Made by a program: the position numbers and the translations under genes
Notes under the pieces: generated by a model
What the model saw: only the letters and a program-made list of their open reading frames with translations
Told to the model about the DNA's origin: nothing
The model's database searches: none
NCBI GenBank assembly: GCA_947441695.1
Contig: CANEUK010000052.1
Coordinates: 1-8,680 of the forward strand
Origin: Rickettsiales bacterium
GTDB lineage: Bacteria; Pseudomonadota; Alphaproteobacteria; Rickettsiales; UBA1997
Direction: 5' to 3'
DNA: 8,680 nucleotides
In this document: positions 6,888 to 8,680 of the stretch, piece by piece
Position numbering within the stretch: position 1 is the first letter of the stretch
Layout: every line of letters starts with the position of its first letter

Positions 6888-7634
6888 ATGACAAAAAAGG
6901 TTTTGATAATAATTCCTGCGCGTCTTGCTTCAACTCGTTTGCCAAACAAACCTTTGGTTGATATTTGCGGTAAAAGCATGATTCAAAGAGTTTATGAACA
7001 AGCCATAAAAGCCAATTTGGGCGAAGTTATAATTGCTTGCGATGGTGAAAAAATTGCTGATGAGGCAAAAAAAATCGGTGCTAAATTTATTATCACAAAT
7101 CCAAACTTGCCTTCAGGAACTGACCGTATTTACGCAGCTTACAAATCTTTAGCGCGTGATGAATTTGATATAATTTTAAATCTGCAAGGCGATTTACCAA
7201 ATATTGAGCCGCAAGTAATTCGAGCCGCTTTTGAAGCGTCTTTAAATCAAGATTGCGATATTGCCACGGTTGCTTCAAAAATTGAAAATGTGGCAGAAAT
7301 TTCTAATCCAAATGTGGTTAAAATTGCTATTGCATTTAAAGAAAAAAACTTGGGGCGCGCCCTTTATTTTTCTCGTTGTTCAATTCCTTTTTCAAAAGAA
7401 AATAAAGATAATTTTTACCATCATATTGGAATTTACGCTTACAAAAAATCAGCTTTAGAAAAATTTGTTAATTTGCCTCAATCGGCTTTAGAAAAACAAG
7501 AAAGTCTTGAACAGCTTCGCGCTCTTGAAAGTGATATGAAAATTTTTGTAAAAATTGTTGAAGCTCATCCGCTTTCGGTAGATACAAAAGAAGATTTAGA
7601 AATTGTTAGAAATTTGATTTTACAAAATCGGTGA
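6888..7634 (+). CDS. kdsB: 3-deoxy-manno-octulosonate cytidylyltransferase (CMP-Kdo synthetase)
   Basis: KdsB activates Kdo with CTP to give CMP-Kdo, the donor for the inner core of lipopolysaccharide, in the cytoplasm. The 248-residue product has the normal length. Motifs: IIPARLASTRLPNKPLVDI (8-26, CTP-binding), PSGTDRIYAA (75-84), LQGDLPNIEP (99-108, metal and nucleotide site), YFSRCSIPF (160-168), HHIGIYAYKKSALEKF (178-193), LEKQESLEQLRALE (201-214) and the closing VDTKEDLEIVR (231-241). The common QGDEP motif reads QGDLP here, a form I associate with alphaproteobacterial KdsB. In-frame starts exist at TTG 6828 and ATG 6867, but MTKKVLIIIPAR from 6888 matches the family N-terminus. No Shine-Dalgarno motif is visible. 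The stop overlaps the GTG start of the next gene by four bases (GTGA), so kdsB leads a kdsB-rimB-rimK operon. Confidence 0.96.
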   Translation: MTKKVLIIIPARLASTRLPNKPLVDICGKSMIQRVYEQAIKANLGEVIIACDGEKIADEAKKIGAKFIITNPNLPSGTDRIYAAYKSLARDEFDIILNLQGDLPNIEPQVIRAAFEASLNQDCDIATVASKIENVAEISNPNVVKIAIAFKEKNLGRALYFSRCSIPFSKENKDNFYHHIGIYAYKKSALEKFVNLPQSALEKQESLEQLRALESDMKIFVKIVEAHPLSVDTKEDLEIVRNLILQNR

Positions 7635-8137
7635 TCAAAAAAATTCCTAAACAAATTATAGGTTGGAAAGAGTGGTTTGGGCTTGATTGTCTAAATTTGC
7701 CAGCAATTAAAGGCAAAATTGACACGGGCGCAAAAACCTCGTCGCTTCATGCTTTTAATATCGAAAATTTTTATCTTGAAAATATTGAATATGTCAGGTT
7801 TGAAATTCATCCTTTGCAAAAAAACAAAATCTTTGCTCGCAATTGCGTGGCTCGAGTAATCGATCGAAGAATGGTTTCAGATTCAAGTGGCAAAAAAGAA
7901 AAAAGATTTGTTATTGGTTCAGATTTAAGAATTGGCAAAACCAAAATCAGAATCGAATTAACTCTTGCCAATCGTGATACTATGGCTTTTCGTATGCTTT
8001 TGGGTCGCGACGCTATAAAACAAGCCAAAATGCTGGTTGATTCGTCAAAATCTTTCCTGCAAGGAAAACTAAAAAGAAAAGAAATTATTAAAACCTACTA
8101 CTTAACCAAACCCTGCTTAGATTTAACAAAATTATGA
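7631..8137 (+). CDS. rimB: RimB-like retropepsin-fold protease (formerly 'ATP-dependent zinc protease')
   Basis: A 168-residue protein of the family often annotated as putative ATP-dependent zinc protease (Zn_protease / DUF785). Members called RimB in Pseudomonas are retropepsin-like aspartic proteases that act with RimK. The hallmark is KIDTGAKTSSLHAF (29-42), with D31 in the DTG signature of aspartic proteases. AFRMLLGRDAI (119-129) supplies the hydrophobic-hydrophobic-Gly element that normally closes the active site of the fold. One DTG per chain implies a homodimer, as in retroviral proteases. No signal peptide is seen. The start is GTG, overlapping the kdsB stop, and gives MIKKIPKQIIGWKEW, which fits the family. 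The stop overlaps the rimK ATG (ATGA). About 25 C-terminal residues (144-168, Lys-rich) extend past the conserved core. The adjacent rimK supports the RimB name. Confidence 0.88.
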   Translation: MIKKIPKQIIGWKEWFGLDCLNLPAIKGKIDTGAKTSSLHAFNIENFYLENIEYVRFEIHPLQKNKIFARNCVARVIDRRMVSDSSGKKEKRFVIGSDLRIGKTKIRIELTLANRDTMAFRMLLGRDAIKQAKMLVDSSKSFLQGKLKRKEIIKTYYLTKPCLDLTKL

Positions 8138-8680
8138 GAATTATACTTCTGGCTTCAAATCCAAAACTCTATTCTAACCAACGCTTGCTTGAGGCGGCAA
8201 AAAATCGCGGTCACGAAATCGAATTTCTTAATGTTGGCGAATGTTATATAAAAGTTGCCCCAAATGCTTGCGAAGTTTTTTATGACGATAACAAAAAAAT
8301 AGAAAAAATTGATTACGTAATTCCGCGTTTAAAGCCTTCAATGACCTTCTACGGTTCAACTATTGTGCGCCAGTTCGAAGTTATGCAAGTTAATTGCCTT
8401 AACGGTTCCGACGCTATCACCAAATCTCGCGACAAATTACACACATTACAAATTTTGTCGCAACATGGGTTAAATTTACCCTTGACCAGTTTTGCCAATT
8501 CTTCTTACGACACCAAAGATTTAATCAAGCTAGTTGAAAGCGCGCCTTTGGTGGTCAAACTTTTAGAAGGCACCAAAGGAGTTGGAGTGGTTTTGGCAGA
8601 AACCAACAAAGCAGCCGAAAGCGTAATTAACGCTTTTCGCAGCCTAAAAGCTGATATTTTGGTTCAGCAATATATCAAAG
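8134..8680 (+). CDS. rimK: RimK-type alpha-L-glutamate ligase, 5' part only (runs off the window)
   Basis: RimK is an ATP-grasp ligase that adds glutamate residues to the C-terminus of ribosomal protein S6 (RpsF) and can make poly-glutamate. The first 182 codons of about 300 are present; the frame is open to the window edge and shows no damage. Family landmarks are LYSNQRLLEAAKNRGHEIE (12-30), VIPRLKP and TFYGSTIVRQFE (62-82), the N-domain end LNGSDAITKSRDKL (89-102), and the ATP-grasp entry APLVVKLLEGTKGVGVVLAE (137-156) with AESVINAF and ILVQQYIK (161-182). The match to E. coli RimK is clear by eye. The remaining ATP/Mg-binding residues lie beyond the window. The ATG overlaps the rimB stop by four bases, so the two are very likely translated together. 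No Shine-Dalgarno motif precedes it. Confidence 0.95.
   Translation, partial: MRIILLASNPKLYSNQRLLEAAKNRGHEIEFLNVGECYIKVAPNACEVFYDDNKKIEKIDYVIPRLKPSMTFYGSTIVRQFEVMQVNCLNGSDAITKSRDKLHTLQILSQHGLNLPLTSFANSSYDTKDLIKLVESAPLVVKLLEGTKGVGVVLAETNKAAESVINAFRSLKADILVQQYIK

Noticed and set aside
1..8680. CRISPR, insertion sequence, prophage, toxin-antitoxin or defence system
   Set aside because: No direct-repeat array, transposase, integrase or paired small ORFs were seen. Every identifiable gene is a housekeeping or accessory metabolic gene.

Overview
The window reads as chromosomal housekeeping DNA from an AT-rich Gram-negative bacterium. CMP-Kdo synthetase (kdsB) implies lipopolysaccharide, the dapD product implies meso-diaminopimelate and lysine synthesis, and a class 2 (quinone-linked) dihydroorotate dehydrogenase implies de novo pyrimidine synthesis tied to a respiratory membrane. 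A low-GC alphaproteobacterium is my best guess. It rests on the QGDLP form of the KdsB nucleotide-binding motif, the tRNA-Lys sequence with encoded CCA, and the AT-rich composition. This is inference; no 16S rRNA is present. TGA is used as a stop and TGG as Trp, so the standard bacterial code applies.

Layout. All protein genes lie on the + strand. Block 1 (56-4766) holds a leaderless serine-beta-lactamase-fold protein, dapD, an unidentified five-helix membrane protein, pyrD and a RimJ/RimL-type GNAT acetyltransferase. From dapD onward these are packed with gaps or overlaps of a few bases, so they probably form one operon. A 220-base non-coding gap (4767-4986) with a possible promoter and small hairpins separates this block from a DEAD-box RNA helicase carrying a C-terminal DbpA-type RNA-binding domain (4987-6651). 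The helicase ends at a perfect 15-bp hairpin terminator that also serves the convergent tRNA-Lys(TTT) gene on the - strand (6718-6793). Block 2 (6888 to the right edge) is kdsB, rimB (retropepsin-like protease) and rimK (glutamate ligase, cut by the window end), joined by 4-base stop/start overlaps.

How the genes work together. dapD and kdsB feed the cell envelope, and pyrD feeds nucleotide synthesis. The helicase, the tRNA, rimB/rimK and possibly the GNAT act on ribosomes and translation. The least ordinary items are the rimB-rimK pair translationally joined to kdsB, the cytoplasmic-looking beta-lactamase-fold protein with a long C-terminal tail, and the unassigned membrane protein between dapD and pyrD. 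None of the nine protein starts shows a convincing Shine-Dalgarno sequence. I saw no mobile element, CRISPR array, toxin-antitoxin pair or defence system.
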